DNA of 64,000 bases from Intrasporangium flavum (GCF_001956915.1 NZ_MLJO01000026.1:1-64000), one strand, 5' to 3'. Shown: positions 25,016-33,943, counted from the first letter of the stretch. Translations and numbers: made by a program. The notes: generated by a model not told the origin, from the sequence alone.

Positions 25016-26290
25016 GTGAGCACGACGACCGACCGTGACGGCCACCCCAGCGGTACGAGCGGCACGAGCGACTCGAGCGCCACGCCCCGCGCGACCGCGA
25101 CGCACGAGCACGTCTCCCTCGCCGAGCAGTGGCTGGCCCGCAACTACCACCCGCTCCCCGTCGTCATCGCCCATGCCGAGGGCGCGTGGGTCACCGACGT
25201 CGACGGACGCCGCTACCTCGACGCGCTGGCCGGCTACTCGGCCCTGAACTTCGGGCACCTGCACCCCGTGCTCGTGGGCGCGGTCCGCGACCAGCTCGAC
25301 CGGCTGACGCTGACGAGCCGCGCCTTCCACAGCGACCGGCTGGCCCCCTTCGCGCGCGACCTCGCCGCCCTCGCCGGCAAGGACCTCGTGCTGCCGATGA
25401 ACACCGGCGCGGAGGCGGTCGAGACGGCGATCAAGACGGCCCGCAAGTGGGGCTACGAGGTCAAGGGCGTGCCCGACGGCAGGGCACGGATCGTCGTCAT
25501 GGCAGGCAACTTCCACGGGCGCACGACGACGATCGTCAGCTTCAGCGACGACCCGGTCGCCCACGACCACTACGGGCCGTACACGCCCGGGTTCGACCTC
25601 GTGCCGTACGGCGACGCCGCGGCCCTCGAGGCGGCCCTGACCGACGACACCGTGGCCGTCCTGCTCGAGCCGGTCCAGGGCGAGGGCGGCGTCGTCATCC
25701 CGCCCGAGGGCTACCTGCGCGACGTGCGCCGCCTGACGAGCGAGCGCCGGGTCCTCATGGTGGCCGACGAGATCCAGTCGGGGCTCGGCCGCACCGGCAC
25801 GACGTTCGCCTGCGACCTCGAGGGCGTCGTGCCCGACCTCTACGTGCTCGGCAAGGCCCTCGGCGGCGGCATCCTGCCGGTGTCGGCGGTCGTCGGCGAC
25901 GCGGACGTCCTCGGCGTCTTCACGCCGGGCAGCCACGGCTCGACCTTCGGCGGCAACCCGCTCGCGGCCGCGGTCGGGCACGCGGTCGTCGGGCTCCTCG
26001 AGACCGGGGAGTACCAGGAGCGGGCGACGTGGCTCGGCGAGGTGCTCGCCGACGGGCTCGCGCCGCTCGTCGGCCACGGCGTCGACGCGGTCCGCGTGCG
26101 CGGGCTGTGGGCCGGCGTCGACGTCGACCCCGCCCTCATGACCGGGCGCGAGGTGTGCGAGCGGATGCTCGAGCAGGGCGTCCTCGTCAAGGACACCCAC
26201 GGCTCGACCGTCCGCATCGCACCCCCGCTCGTCGTGGAGGAGCGCGACGTCGAGCTGCTCGTCGACGCCTTCGCCCGCATCCTGCACTGA
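25016..26290 (+). CDS. rocD: Ornithine--oxo-acid aminotransferase
   Basis: A 424-residue class III PLP aminotransferase converting ornithine plus 2-oxoglutarate to glutamate-5-semialdehyde and glutamate, in arginine catabolism. Seen: NTGAEAVETAIKTARKWGYE near residue 130, the PLP Asp251 in VADEIQSG, PLP-binding Lys280 in YVLGKALGGG, and the GSTFGGNPLA motif of ornithine transaminases. The first 30 residues are a Ser/Thr-rich extension. GTG 25016 shows GACGAT six bases upstream, so the transcript may be leaderless. A strong hairpin follows the stop codon. Confidence 0.92.
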   Translation: MSTTTDRDGHPSGTSGTSDSSATPRATATHEHVSLAEQWLARNYHPLPVVIAHAEGAWVTDVDGRRYLDALAGYSALNFGHLHPVLVGAVRDQLDRLTLTSRAFHSDRLAPFARDLAALAGKDLVLPMNTGAEAVETAIKTARKWGYEVKGVPDGRARIVVMAGNFHGRTTTIVSFSDDPVAHDHYGPYTPGFDLVPYGDAAALEAALTDDTVAVLLEPVQGEGGVVIPPEGYLRDVRRLTSERRVLMVADEIQSGLGRTGTTFACDLEGVVPDLYVLGKALGGGILPVSAVVGDADVLGVFTPGSHGSTFGGNPLAAAVGHAVVGLLETGEYQERATWLGEVLADGLAPLVGHGVDAVRVRGLWAGVDVDPALMTGREVCERMLEQGVLVKDTHGSTVRIAPPLVVEERDVELLVDAFARILH

Positions 26291-26308
26291 GCCCGGGACC
26301 GGGCGGCA

Positions 26309-26349
26309 AAGTGCCCACTCGACCAAGCCAGCCGGCCGAGTGGGCACTT
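26309..26349. terminator. Strong hairpin after rocD (AAGTGCCCACTCG stem)
   Basis: A perfect 13-bp inverted repeat: AAGTGCCCACTCG at 26309-26321 and its complement at 26337-26349, with a 15-base loop. It sits between the convergent rocD and Rv2629-type genes and could terminate both. Confidence 0.8.
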
Positions 26350-26374
26350 CCCCTCAGGTCGAGTGGGCACTTCC
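26337..26374. repeat. Direct repeat of the terminator arm
   Basis: CGAGTGGGCACTTCC occurs at 26337-26351 and again at 26360-26374, so the region holds three arms of the same element, two direct and one inverted. It may be a decayed mobile hairpin or REP-like unit. Confidence 0.7.
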
Positions 26375-26387
26375 TCGCAGGTGCGGG

Positions 26388-27539
26388 CTACTCCCCGCCG
26401 TGGCCGGGCATGCTCGGGAACCGCGAGCGCGGCGTCGACTCGTCGGACCACCGCAGCACGGCACCGACGCCGTCGGCCGGATGGGCCTGGCCGGGGTCGA
26501 CGAGCGTCACGCCGGCGCGGGAGCAGACGGCCGCCCACACGAGCGCGGCGTCGGCCGGCACCTCCACGGGCTCGGACGCGCCGGCGAGCGATGCCTCCTC
26601 GCGAGTGGAGCCGATCTGCAGGCGACCCGAGCCGACCCACAGCGGGTGGTCGTGCACGCGTCCCTCGACGAGGAGCACCTCGTCGACCTGGGCGCGCTGG
26701 AGCACCTCGACGACGGGCTCGAGCCCCTCGGCGGCGGCCTGGGCGCGGCCGGTCTGCTCCTCGAACCGGCCGACGACGTCGGCCTCGGCGGCCGCGCGGG
26801 TCGCCGCGAGGACCGACTCGGTGGCCTCCCGCTCGGCGACCTCGGAGGTGCCCTCGCCGCGTCCGCCGGTGCGCAGCCGGACGATGCGCGACCGCAGGGC
26901 GTCGCTCGCGTGGTGTTCCAGGTAGCTCATCGCGTGCTCGTCGCCCATGAGGACGACGACCTCGGGCCGGTGCTCGCGCACGACCCGGTCGAGCTGCTCG
27001 GCGACGGCCGCCGCGTTGCGCTCCCACGAGTCCTCGACGCGCGCCTGGAACTTGCGCTGGGCGGTGGCCGGGGCCCCGGCCCGGTGGATCTCGTCGTGGC
27101 CGCTCTCCACCGACGTCGTCTCGGGCTCGCCGACGCCGGGCACGACCTCGACGTCGGCGCCGGAGCGGTCGAGCCGGACGACGACGTGCGGCAGGGTGCC
27201 CGCGAGCGCCCGCACCGCCGGCACGAGCGACGGGATCGGGCCCCACGTCGCGTCCTCGCGGGGCCGGACGGGCAGCTCGACGGCGTCGAGCAGGCCGTCG
27301 GCGTTGGCGACGAGCAGCCGGCCACGGAGGCCGCCGTGCCCCGTCGGTGCCAGCGCCGCCTCCTCGAGGCTGTCGACGACCTCCCTCGGGGCACCGTCGG
27401 CGACGAGCCGCCGCACGATGTCGCGCCATCGCGCGTCGAGGTCGTCCGAGGTGGCCGGGTCGGTCTTCGTCACGTCGATCGTCACGCTCACGAACGGGCC
27501 GGTGGCCTCTGCGAGCCCGTGGAACATCTCGAGGTCCAT
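26388..27539 (-). CDS. Rv2629-type Vms1-like protein (baeRF2 family)
   Basis: A 383-residue protein of the Rv2629 family, in which an archaeo-eukaryotic release-factor-like fold is found (baeRF2) and which has been described as a ribosome-hibernation or peptidyl-tRNA-hydrolase-related factor. Seen: the N-terminal FVSVTIDVTK/ DARWRDIVR segment, VVLMGDEHAMSYLEHHASDA near residue 205, and the C-terminal RVHDHPLWVG...SRAGVTLVDP. Whether it keeps a catalytic Gln is not evident to me. ATG 27539 follows GGAGG at five bases; ATG 27551 would lose that spacing. Confidence 0.85.
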   Translation of the reverse strand: MDLEMFHGLAEATGPFVSVTIDVTKTDPATSDDLDARWRDIVRRLVADGAPREVVDSLEEAALAPTGHGGLRGRLLVANADGLLDAVELPVRPREDATWGPIPSLVPAVRALAGTLPHVVVRLDRSGADVEVVPGVGEPETTSVESGHDEIHRAGAPATAQRKFQARVEDSWERNAAAVAEQLDRVVREHRPEVVVLMGDEHAMSYLEHHASDALRSRIVRLRTGGRGEGTSEVAEREATESVLAATRAAAEADVVGRFEEQTGRAQAAAEGLEPVVEVLQRAQVDEVLLVEGRVHDHPLWVGSGRLQIGSTREEASLAGASEPVEVPADAALVWAAVCSRAGVTLVDPGQAHPADGVGAVLRWSDESTPRSRFPSMPGHGGE

Positions 27540-27656
27540 GTGCGCCTCCATGTCTGGGACATCTCGGTCAGGGGGACACCTCGTCTCCTACCCACTCCGG
27601 CGCGCGTCCGACGCCCCCGTCGGCGGACGTCGCGCATGTCTGTCATGGTGGAGGTG

Positions 27657-28349
27657 ATGGACCACGTCTGGTACGCGGCGTACGGGTCGAACCTCTCGCG
27701 CGACCGCTTCACCCACTACCTCGCCGGTGGCCGCCCGCCCGGCGCGGCCCGCGGGTACACCGGCGCACGCGACGCGTCCGAGCCGCTCGCCGACGTCCCG
27801 CTGACGCTCGAGGGCCAGGTGTACTTCGCGTGGGACTCCCCGACGTGGGGCGGCGGCATCGCCTTCTACGACCCCGACGCGTCGGGCGTGGACGTCGTCG
27901 ACGCGAGCCCGGACGCCGGTGCCGCGTCAGGCGTGGCGGCGCGGGCCTACCTCGTCACCGGCGAGCAGTTCAGCGACGTCGCGAGCCAGGAGATGCGGCG
28001 CCCCGTCGGTCGCGACCTGCCGCTGGCCGACCTGTTCCGCGAGAGCCGCACCGCCGTGCTCGGGCCCGGGCGCTACGAGACGCTCCACGTCGTCGGCGAG
28101 GTCGACGCCGTGCCGGTCGTGACGTTCACGGCGTCGTGGGAGCACGCGTCCGTCGAGCTCAACCCGCCGGTCGACGCCTACCTGCGCACCATCGCGACCG
28201 GGCTGGCCGAGTCGCACGGCTGGGACGCGCCGGAGATCTGCGACTACCTGCTCTCGCGCCCGGGGTCCGCGCCGACCTGGACCCCCGACGCCCTCGCCGA
28301 CCTCGTCACCGACACCCTCGCACCGCAGGCCGCCGACTCCCGCCCCTGA
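27657..28349 (+). CDS. Gamma-glutamylcyclotransferase-fold protein
   Basis: A 230-residue protein beginning with WYAAYGSNLSRDRF, the YGSN phosphate/glutamyl-binding turn of the gamma-glutamylcyclotransferase fold. Close homologues are often mis-annotated as histone deacetylase; no zinc-deacetylase motif is present here. The catalytic Glu of the fold is not obvious to me, so activity is uncertain. ATG 27657 keeps the YGSN turn near the start; in-frame ATGs at 27645 and 27636 are alternatives and no good site decides. Confidence 0.65.
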   Translation: MDHVWYAAYGSNLSRDRFTHYLAGGRPPGAARGYTGARDASEPLADVPLTLEGQVYFAWDSPTWGGGIAFYDPDASGVDVVDASPDAGAASGVAARAYLVTGEQFSDVASQEMRRPVGRDLPLADLFRESRTAVLGPGRYETLHVVGEVDAVPVVTFTASWEHASVELNPPVDAYLRTIATGLAESHGWDAPEICDYLLSRPGSAPTWTPDALADLVTDTLAPQAADSRP

Positions 28350-28370
28350 CGACGGGGCCGAGTGGCCGAG

Positions 28371-29036
28371 TCAGGACCAGTCGATGTCGGTCACATAGGC
28401 GTCGTGGTCCGACAGGTGCCGGCCGTCTGTCGCCATCTCGACGCGTCGCGCCGGCTCGGCAGGTGGCGCCGACGTGGGCACGGCGATGTGGTCGATGCCC
28501 TTGAGGCCATCGAACCGGTGCGGGACGTCGGCCGTCACCGCCCGGAGGTCAAGCTGCTCGAGCGCAGTCCGGATCGCCGTCCGGCCGGCTGCGCTGCCGG
28601 CCGTCTCCGGACCTTCGAGAGCGTGGTTCCAGTCCCCTCCCCACACCGTCCGCCCTGCCGGGAGAGCGCGAAGGAGCTGTCCGACGGCGGCCTCGGTCCG
28701 GGATCCGACATCGTGTCCGTCTCCGGGCCACGCGGCCCCGGCGGACCGCCAGGGCAGGACGCTGCTGCACACGTGCAGGTCGTCGACGCTCACATGAACG
28801 GATGCCGGGTGGGGATCAGCATGCCGGTCGACGTTCCCGAGGCCTGCCCGGACCGCCACGGCTGCCCAGGCCCGCTCAGGTGCCATGTCCGCCCCGGTGA
28901 AGGCGACGACGCTGCCGGTGAGCTCGGCGTGACGCGGCACCTCGGTCAGGAGCCACACGTCGGCACCGACGTCCGCCACGAGCCGCGCGTGTGCGGAGCT
29001 CCACCGACCAGCGACGTTCCACGTACCGATGCGCAT
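28371..29036 (-). CDS. Endonuclease/exonuclease/phosphatase family protein
   Basis: A 221-residue EEP-fold protein. Seen: RIGTWNVAGRW at the N-terminus (TWN is the first metal site), a central GGDWNH (residues about 137-142), and the C-terminal SDHDAYVTDI with the catalytic SDH. It is at the short end for the family, which includes exonucleases, phosphatases and sphingomyelinases; the substrate is not predictable. It converges on the GGCT-fold gene with a 21-base gap. Confidence 0.82.
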   Translation of the reverse strand: MRIGTWNVAGRWSSAHARLVADVGADVWLLTEVPRHAELTGSVVAFTGADMAPERAWAAVAVRAGLGNVDRHADPHPASVHVSVDDLHVCSSVLPWRSAGAAWPGDGHDVGSRTEAAVGQLLRALPAGRTVWGGDWNHALEGPETAGSAAGRTAIRTALEQLDLRAVTADVPHRFDGLKGIDHIAVPTSAPPAEPARRVEMATDGRHLSDHDAYVTDIDWS

Positions 29037-29116
29037 GCCCGGACGCTAGCCGGAGCGGGACGCATCGGGCAGCGGTTCGGGCCGAGTCGCGTCACAGCGG
29101 GTGCGACACTCGGAGG

Positions 29117-29305
29117 GTGAAACGGTCGCCCTACCTGATCGCGCTCGGCGTGCTCCTCTTCCTCGTCGGCGTCCTCTGGACGCTGCAGGGCCTGGGTGTC
29201 GTGGGCGGGAGCGCCATGTCGGGGGTGACCCTGTGGGCGGTGATCGGCCCGGTGGTCGCGCTCGGTGGAATCGCCCTCGCCCTGTGGCCCCGCCGGAGGC
29301 CGTGA
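29117..29305 (+). CDS. Small two-helix membrane protein
   Basis: A 62-residue protein with two hydrophobic helices (residues about 6-25, YLIALGVLLFLVGVLWTLQ, and 33-53), a short Gly/Ser turn between and an Arg-rich end. It looks like the small DUF3309/envelope-type proteins common in actinobacteria. GTG 29117 lies after GGAGG at only a few bases and after GACACT six bases upstream, which would fit either a ribosome-binding site or a leaderless start. Confidence 0.65.
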   Translation: MKRSPYLIALGVLLFLVGVLWTLQGLGVVGGSAMSGVTLWAVIGPVVALGGIALALWPRRRP

Positions 29306-29360
29306 GTCTGACGCGTCACGGTTCGCGTCCACCCGCACCCACCGCTGGTTGGATGGCCCC

Positions 29361-29762
29361 ATGCGGACACTGCTCAACGTCATCTGGGTCGTGCTCTCAG
29401 GCTTCTGGCTGTTCCTCGGGTACGTCGCGGCCGGCATCCTGCTCTGCATCCTGATCGTCACGATCCCGTGGGGCGTGGCGTCGTTCCGCATCGCGGTCTA
29501 CGCGCTGTGGCCGTTCGGGCGCACCGTCGTCAGCAAGCCCACCGCGGGAGTGGGGTCGTTCCTCGGCAACGTCGTCTGGGTGATCCTGGCCGGCATCTGG
29601 CTCGCGATCGCGCACGTCGTCACGGGCCTCGCCCTGTGCGTCACGATCATCGGCATCCCGTTCGGCATCGCCAACTTCAAGATGATCCCGATCTCGCTGG
29701 CTCCGCTCGGCAAGCAGATCGTCAGGCTCGACGAGACCGACCAGCCCGCGCTCATCGGCTGA
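29361..29762 (+). CDS. YccF domain-containing membrane protein
   Basis: A 133-residue protein with two YccF units in tandem: the first around residues 5-50 (NVIWVVLSGFWLFLGYVAAG then IPWGVASFRIA) and the second around 68-115 (NVVWVILAGIWLAIAHVVTG then IPFGIANFKM). Each unit has two or three membrane helices. The function of YccF proteins is unknown. ATG 29361 has TTGGAT six bases upstream, consistent with leaderless transcription. Confidence 0.9.
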   Translation: MRTLLNVIWVVLSGFWLFLGYVAAGILLCILIVTIPWGVASFRIAVYALWPFGRTVVSKPTAGVGSFLGNVVWVILAGIWLAIAHVVTGLALCVTIIGIPFGIANFKMIPISLAPLGKQIVRLDETDQPALIG

Positions 29763-29786
29763 GCGGGACGGGCCGGGGCTCCGTCG

Positions 29787-31469
29787 TCAGAGGAGGTCGG
29801 TGAGCTCGTCGTTGGCGGCCTCGCGGACGGCCTGCAGGGCGTCGTAGGCGGTGCGCGCACCGCGGGCGGCGGCGGCGAGGCCACGGCACTGCGCGACGGA
29901 GTGCAGCGACAGGGCCAGGCGCACGATCGGCACCTTGCTCGGCGCCATCGACAGCGACGAGACGCCGAGCCCGACGAGCACGAGCGCGAGCAGCGGGTCG
30001 CCGGCCGACTCGCCACAGACGCCGATCGGCCGACCGGCGGTCGCGGCACCCTCGCTCGCGAGCGCGACGACGTCGAGGACGGCGGGCTGCCAGGGGTCGA
30101 GCAGGTCGGACAGCTCGCCCTGCATCCGGTCGGCGGCCATCGTGTACTGCGCGAGGTCGTTGGTGCCGAGCGAGCCGAAGTCGACCTCGCCGAGCACGTG
30201 CCCGGCCCGCAGCGCGGCGCCCGGCACCTCGATCATGACGCCGGCCTTGGGCAGCCCGTTCTCGCGGACCCGCCGCGCGAACCAGGCCGCCTCCTCGACC
30301 GTCGCGACCATCGGGGCCATGACCCGCACGTCGGCGCCGGTGTCGCGGGCGGCGATGGCGAGCGCCTCGAGCTGGGCGTCGAGCAGCTCGGGCCGCTCGG
30401 CCGACAGCCGCAGGCCGCGACGCCCGAGCGCCGGGTTCTCCTCCGGCCCGAGGTCGGCGAAGGCGAGCGGCTTGTCGGCGCCGGCGTCGAGCGTCCGGAC
30501 GACGACGCGTCGGTCCCCGAAGGGCGCCATGACGCGTCGGTAGATGTCGGCCTGCTCCTCGACGGTGGGCGCCTTGTCGGCCGAGAGGAAGACGAACTCG
30601 GTGCGGAACAGGCCGACGCCCTCGAGGTCGAGCGGCCCTGCGGCCTCGGCATCCTCGACGCCGCCGATGTTGGCGAGCAGCGCCACCGGGGCACCGTCGG
30701 ACGTGCGTCCGGGACCCGACAGGTGCGCGAGGGCGTCGGCCCGACGCTGCCGGCGGCGGCCCTGCTCCTGGACGACCTCCGGGTCGGGGTCGACACTGAC
30801 CTCGCCGGAGTCGCCGTCGAGCGCGACGGGCGTGCCGGGGGCGATGTCCATGGCGCCGTGCAGCTGGACGACGGCGGGGATGCCCATCTGGGCGGCAAGG
30901 ATCGCGGTGTGGCTCGTGCGGCCGCCGCCCTGGGTGATGATGCCGACGACGAGCGCCCGGTTGAGGGTGGCCGTCTCGGCCGGGGCGAGGTCGTGCGCCA
31001 CGAGGACGCACGGCTCGGTGAGGTCGGGTACGCCCGGCGCCGGCACCCCGAGCACGGCGGCCACGGCCCGCGAGCCGACGTCGCGCAGGTCGGTGACGCG
31101 TTCGGCGAAGTACCCGCCGAGGGCCTCGAACTGCGCGGCGTACTCCTCGACGGCGTGGGTGATCGCCGTGGCCCGGCCCTGCCCCGCGGCGAGCAGCTTG
31201 TCGGCCGCCTTGACCAGGCCCTTGTCGCGGGCGATGAGCGCGGTGGCCTTGAGGATCTGCTGCGCGGTGTCGTCGGCGTGGGCAGCCCGCTCCTCGAGCG
31301 AGACCGCCACCGCCTCGAACGCCGCCTTGACGTCGGCCAGGGCGGCCTCGGGGTCCTCCGGTGCAGCCTCGTTCGACGGCGGCGGGACCGGTGGTGCGAC
31401 CTGCACCACCGGTCCGTACGCCGTGCCGGGGCTGACGCCGATGCCGTGGATCGTCGTCTCGGCGGGCAT
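29787..31469 (-). CDS. ptsP: PTS enzyme I (phosphoenolpyruvate-protein phosphotransferase)
   Basis: A 560-residue enzyme I that autophosphorylates with phosphoenolpyruvate and passes the phosphate to HPr. Seen: active His187 in GGGRTSHTAILA, the PEP-binding block GVGLFRTEF, LGTNDLAQYTMA and GVCGESAGDP, all in the expected order. It is the last gene of the fru operon, downstream of ptsH, with a 10-base intergenic spacing. ATG 31469 follows GGAGG. Confidence 0.95.
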   Translation of the reverse strand: MPAETTIHGIGVSPGTAYGPVVQVAPPVPPPSNEAAPEDPEAALADVKAAFEAVAVSLEERAAHADDTAQQILKATALIARDKGLVKAADKLLAAGQGRATAITHAVEEYAAQFEALGGYFAERVTDLRDVGSRAVAAVLGVPAPGVPDLTEPCVLVAHDLAPAETATLNRALVVGIITQGGGRTSHTAILAAQMGIPAVVQLHGAMDIAPGTPVALDGDSGEVSVDPDPEVVQEQGRRRQRRADALAHLSGPGRTSDGAPVALLANIGGVEDAEAAGPLDLEGVGLFRTEFVFLSADKAPTVEEQADIYRRVMAPFGDRRVVVRTLDAGADKPLAFADLGPEENPALGRRGLRLSAERPELLDAQLEALAIAARDTGADVRVMAPMVATVEEAAWFARRVRENGLPKAGVMIEVPGAALRAGHVLGEVDFGSLGTNDLAQYTMAADRMQGELSDLLDPWQPAVLDVVALASEGAATAGRPIGVCGESAGDPLLALVLVGLGVSSLSMAPSKVPIVRLALSLHSVAQCRGLAAAARGARTAYDALQAVREAANDELTDLL

Positions 31470-31479
31470 CAGTGCCTCC

Positions 31480-31746
31480 TCAGGCGTCGAGGTCCTGCGA
31501 GAGCAGGTCCACCAGCTGGTCCAGCGTCGCGTCGGCACCGTCGCCGTCGGCGGTGAGCACGACCTCCTCGCCGTGCTTGGCCCCGAGGGCCATGACGCCG
31601 AGGATGCTCGTCGCGTCGACGGGGTCCTGGCCCGGCCGGGCGATCTCGACGTCGAGGCCGCTGTTGCTCGCGGCCTCCACGAAGAGCGCGGCGGGCCGGG
31701 CGTGCAGGCCCACGGACGAGGCGATGGTGACGGTACGGCTGGGCAT
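31480..31746 (-). CDS. ptsH: Phosphocarrier protein HPr
   Basis: An 88-residue HPr. Phosphorylatable His15 is in SVGLHARPA and Ser47 in TSILGVMALG, the site used by HPr kinase in Firmicutes but rarely in actinobacteria. It carries phosphate from enzyme I to the EIIA domain of FruA. It lies between fruA and ptsP; GAAGGAG sits well before the ATG. The space before it contains an array of short repeats. Confidence 0.95.
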   Translation of the reverse strand: MPSRTVTIASSVGLHARPAALFVEAASNSGLDVEIARPGQDPVDATSILGVMALGAKHGEEVVLTADGDGADATLDQLVDLLSQDLDA

Positions 31747-31760
31747 GGACTGCTCCTTCT

Positions 31761-31823
31761 GGTCGGGAACGTTGGTCGGGAACGTCGGTCGGGAACTCAG
31801 TCAGGACTTCAGTCGGGACTTCA
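31761..31823 (-). repeat. Short tandem-repeat array between fruA and ptsH
   Basis: Three copies of a 13-base unit (GGTCGGGAACGTT and two variants) at 31761-31799 and two 12-base copies (GTCAGGACTTCA and GTCGGGACTTCA) at 31800-31823, the last one reaching into the fruA stop codon. Slippage-prone. Confidence 0.75.
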
Positions 31824-33926
31824 GACGGTAGCGGTGGCCTCGACCTGCGCAAGGTTCGCTTCGCGGGAGCGCAGGGCGATGAAGATGCCGGTCATCACCA
31901 CGATGCCGATGACCAGGGCGAGGAGGAAGAGGAGGAAGTTGCCGATGAGCGGCAGCACCCAGATGCCTCCGTGGGGGGCCCGGAGCGTCGCGCCGAAGAT
32001 CATGACGAGCGATCCGGTGACGGCCGAGCCGATGACCGAGCTGGCGATGACGCGCACCGGGTCGGCGGCCGCGAACGGGATAGCGCCCTCGGAGATGAAC
32101 GACAGACCGAGCAGCCAGGCGGCCTTGCCGTTCTCACGCTCGGGCTCGGAGAAGAGCTTCGGGCGCAGCGTCGTGGCGAGCGCCATCGACAGCGGGGCGA
32201 CCATGCCGGCGGCCATGACGGCGGCCATGATCTTCAGCTGCGGCGCCTCGGTGGAGGCACCGGCCGCGGCGAGGCCCGTGGTCGCGAAGGCGTAGGCCAC
32301 CTTGTTGACCGGGCCGCCGAGGTCGAAGCCCATCATCGCCCCGAGGATGGCGCCGAGGACCAGGGCGCTCGCGCCGGTCATGCCGGTGAGCCAGCTGTTG
32401 AGATCAGCTGTGAGGCGGGCGATCGGCCTGCCGAGAACGACGATGAACAGGCCGATGGTGATGAACGAGGACAGCAACGGGATGACCACGACCGGCATGA
32501 CGCCCCTGACCCCCTTGGCGACGTTCCAGCCCGAGACCCACCGGGCGACGAGGCCGCCGAGCACGCCGGTGACGATGCCGCCGAGGAAGCCGGCACCCAT
32601 CGTCGCGGCCACCGAGCCGCCGACGATGCCGGGCACGAGGCCGGGCCGGTCGGCGATGGCGAAGGCGATGAAGCCGGAGAGGATCGGCACGAGGAAGCCG
32701 AACGCGGCGCCGCCGATGACGAAGAGGAGCGCGGCCCACGACGTCAGGCTGGTGATGCTGAACGTCTCGGCGATGTTGAGCGGGTCGCCGGGCTTGAGGT
32801 TGTACTTGACGATCTCGATCGGGCCCTGGTCGCCGAGGGCAACCGTGGAGAGCATGAAGCCGAGCGCGATGAGGATGCCACCGGCCGCGACGAACGGGAT
32901 CATGTAGGACACACCGGTCATCAGCCACTGGCGGACCTTCGTGGCGGTGCTCGCGCCCTCCTCGACCTTCGAGGTGAGCCCGCCGGACGCGCCGGCCGTG
33001 GCGGCAGCGGCGGCAGCGGCCTCGCGCTTGCTCGGGTCGGCGTCCCACTCGGCGACGAGCTGCTCGGCCTGCGACACGAGGGCCGGGCCGTCGGAGATGC
33101 CCTTCTTGACGCCGACGTCGACGAGCGGCTTGCCCGCGAAGCGTCCGGCGTCCTTGACCGGGAGGTCGTGGGCGAAGATGACGGCGTCGGCAGCGGCGAT
33201 CTGCGCCGCGCTGAGCGGCTTGGAGCCGGCCGAGCCCTGCGTCTCGACGAGCATCGTGTGGCCGGCGGCCTTCGCCGCGTTCTCGAGGCCCTCGGCCGCC
33301 ATGTACGTGTGGGCGATGCCGGTGGGGCACGAGGTGACGCCGACGAGGTTGAGCGCGCGGCGCTCGCGGGTCGCCGTGGCGACCGAGCCCGACGCGGCAC
33401 CGGTGGCGTCGCTGCCCGCGGTGGCCGACGCCGCACCCGCCGCGCCGGACGCACCGGCTGCTGCCGTGGCGCCGGCCGGGGCGTCGAGGGCGACCTCCTG
33501 GCTGACGATCCGCACGACCTCGGACTCGGTCGTCGCGGCGAGGAGCGCGTCCTTGAAGTCCTGCTTCATGAGGGCCCGGGCGAGCTTCGGCAGCATCTGC
33601 ATGTGCGCGTCGCCGCCGCCCTCGGGGGCCGCGATGAGGAACACGAGGCGGGCCGGGCCGTCCTTGGCGCCCCAGTCGATGCCGCTGGTGCGGCCGAACA
33701 CGAGCGAGGGCTCGGTGATGGCGGCGCTGCGGGCGTGCGGGATGCCGATGCCGCCGGGCAGACCCGTGGCCATCGTCTCCTCGCGGGTGCGGACGTCCGC
33801 GAGGAACTGGTCGAGGTCGGTGCAGCGGCCGGTCGCGACGAGGCGCTCGCCGAGCGTGCGCGTCGCCTCGTGACGGTCGGCACCGGCGAGGTCGAGGACG
33901 ACCTGCTCTTCGGTGATGAGGGACAT
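31821..33926 (-). CDS. fruA: PTS fructose transporter EIIABC
   Basis: A 701-residue fused permease that takes up fructose and phosphorylates it at C1. Order of domains: EIIA at residues 1-145 with phospho-His64 (GIPHARS), an Ala/Ser linker 146-188, EIIB at about 189-290 with phospho-Cys200 (GVTSCPTGIAHTYMA), another Ala-rich linker, then EIIC at about 325-695 with about eight membrane helices (MTGVSYMIPFVAAGG, PGIVGGSVAATMGAGF). ATG 33926 follows AAAGGAAA. It is the middle of the fru operon, 17 bases after fruK. Confidence 0.95.
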   Translation of the reverse strand: MSLITEEQVVLDLAGADRHEATRTLGERLVATGRCTDLDQFLADVRTREETMATGLPGGIGIPHARSAAITEPSLVFGRTSGIDWGAKDGPARLVFLIAAPEGGGDAHMQMLPKLARALMKQDFKDALLAATTESEVVRIVSQEVALDAPAGATAAAGASGAAGAASATAGSDATGAASGSVATATRERRALNLVGVTSCPTGIAHTYMAAEGLENAAKAAGHTMLVETQGSAGSKPLSAAQIAAADAVIFAHDLPVKDAGRFAGKPLVDVGVKKGISDGPALVSQAEQLVAEWDADPSKREAAAAAAATAGASGGLTSKVEEGASTATKVRQWLMTGVSYMIPFVAAGGILIALGFMLSTVALGDQGPIEIVKYNLKPGDPLNIAETFSITSLTSWAALLFVIGGAAFGFLVPILSGFIAFAIADRPGLVPGIVGGSVAATMGAGFLGGIVTGVLGGLVARWVSGWNVAKGVRGVMPVVVIPLLSSFITIGLFIVVLGRPIARLTADLNSWLTGMTGASALVLGAILGAMMGFDLGGPVNKVAYAFATTGLAAAGASTEAPQLKIMAAVMAAGMVAPLSMALATTLRPKLFSEPERENGKAAWLLGLSFISEGAIPFAAADPVRVIASSVIGSAVTGSLVMIFGATLRAPHGGIWVLPLIGNFLLFLLALVIGIVVMTGIFIALRSREANLAQVEATATV

Positions 33927-33943
33927 GCGGGTTTCCTTTCGGT

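Noticed and set aside
27657-28349. Histone deacetylase annotation used for homologues of this gene
   Set aside because: The sequence starts with a YGSN turn and has none of the zinc-binding Asp/His motifs of deacetylases, so a gamma-glutamylcyclotransferase-like fold is more fitting.
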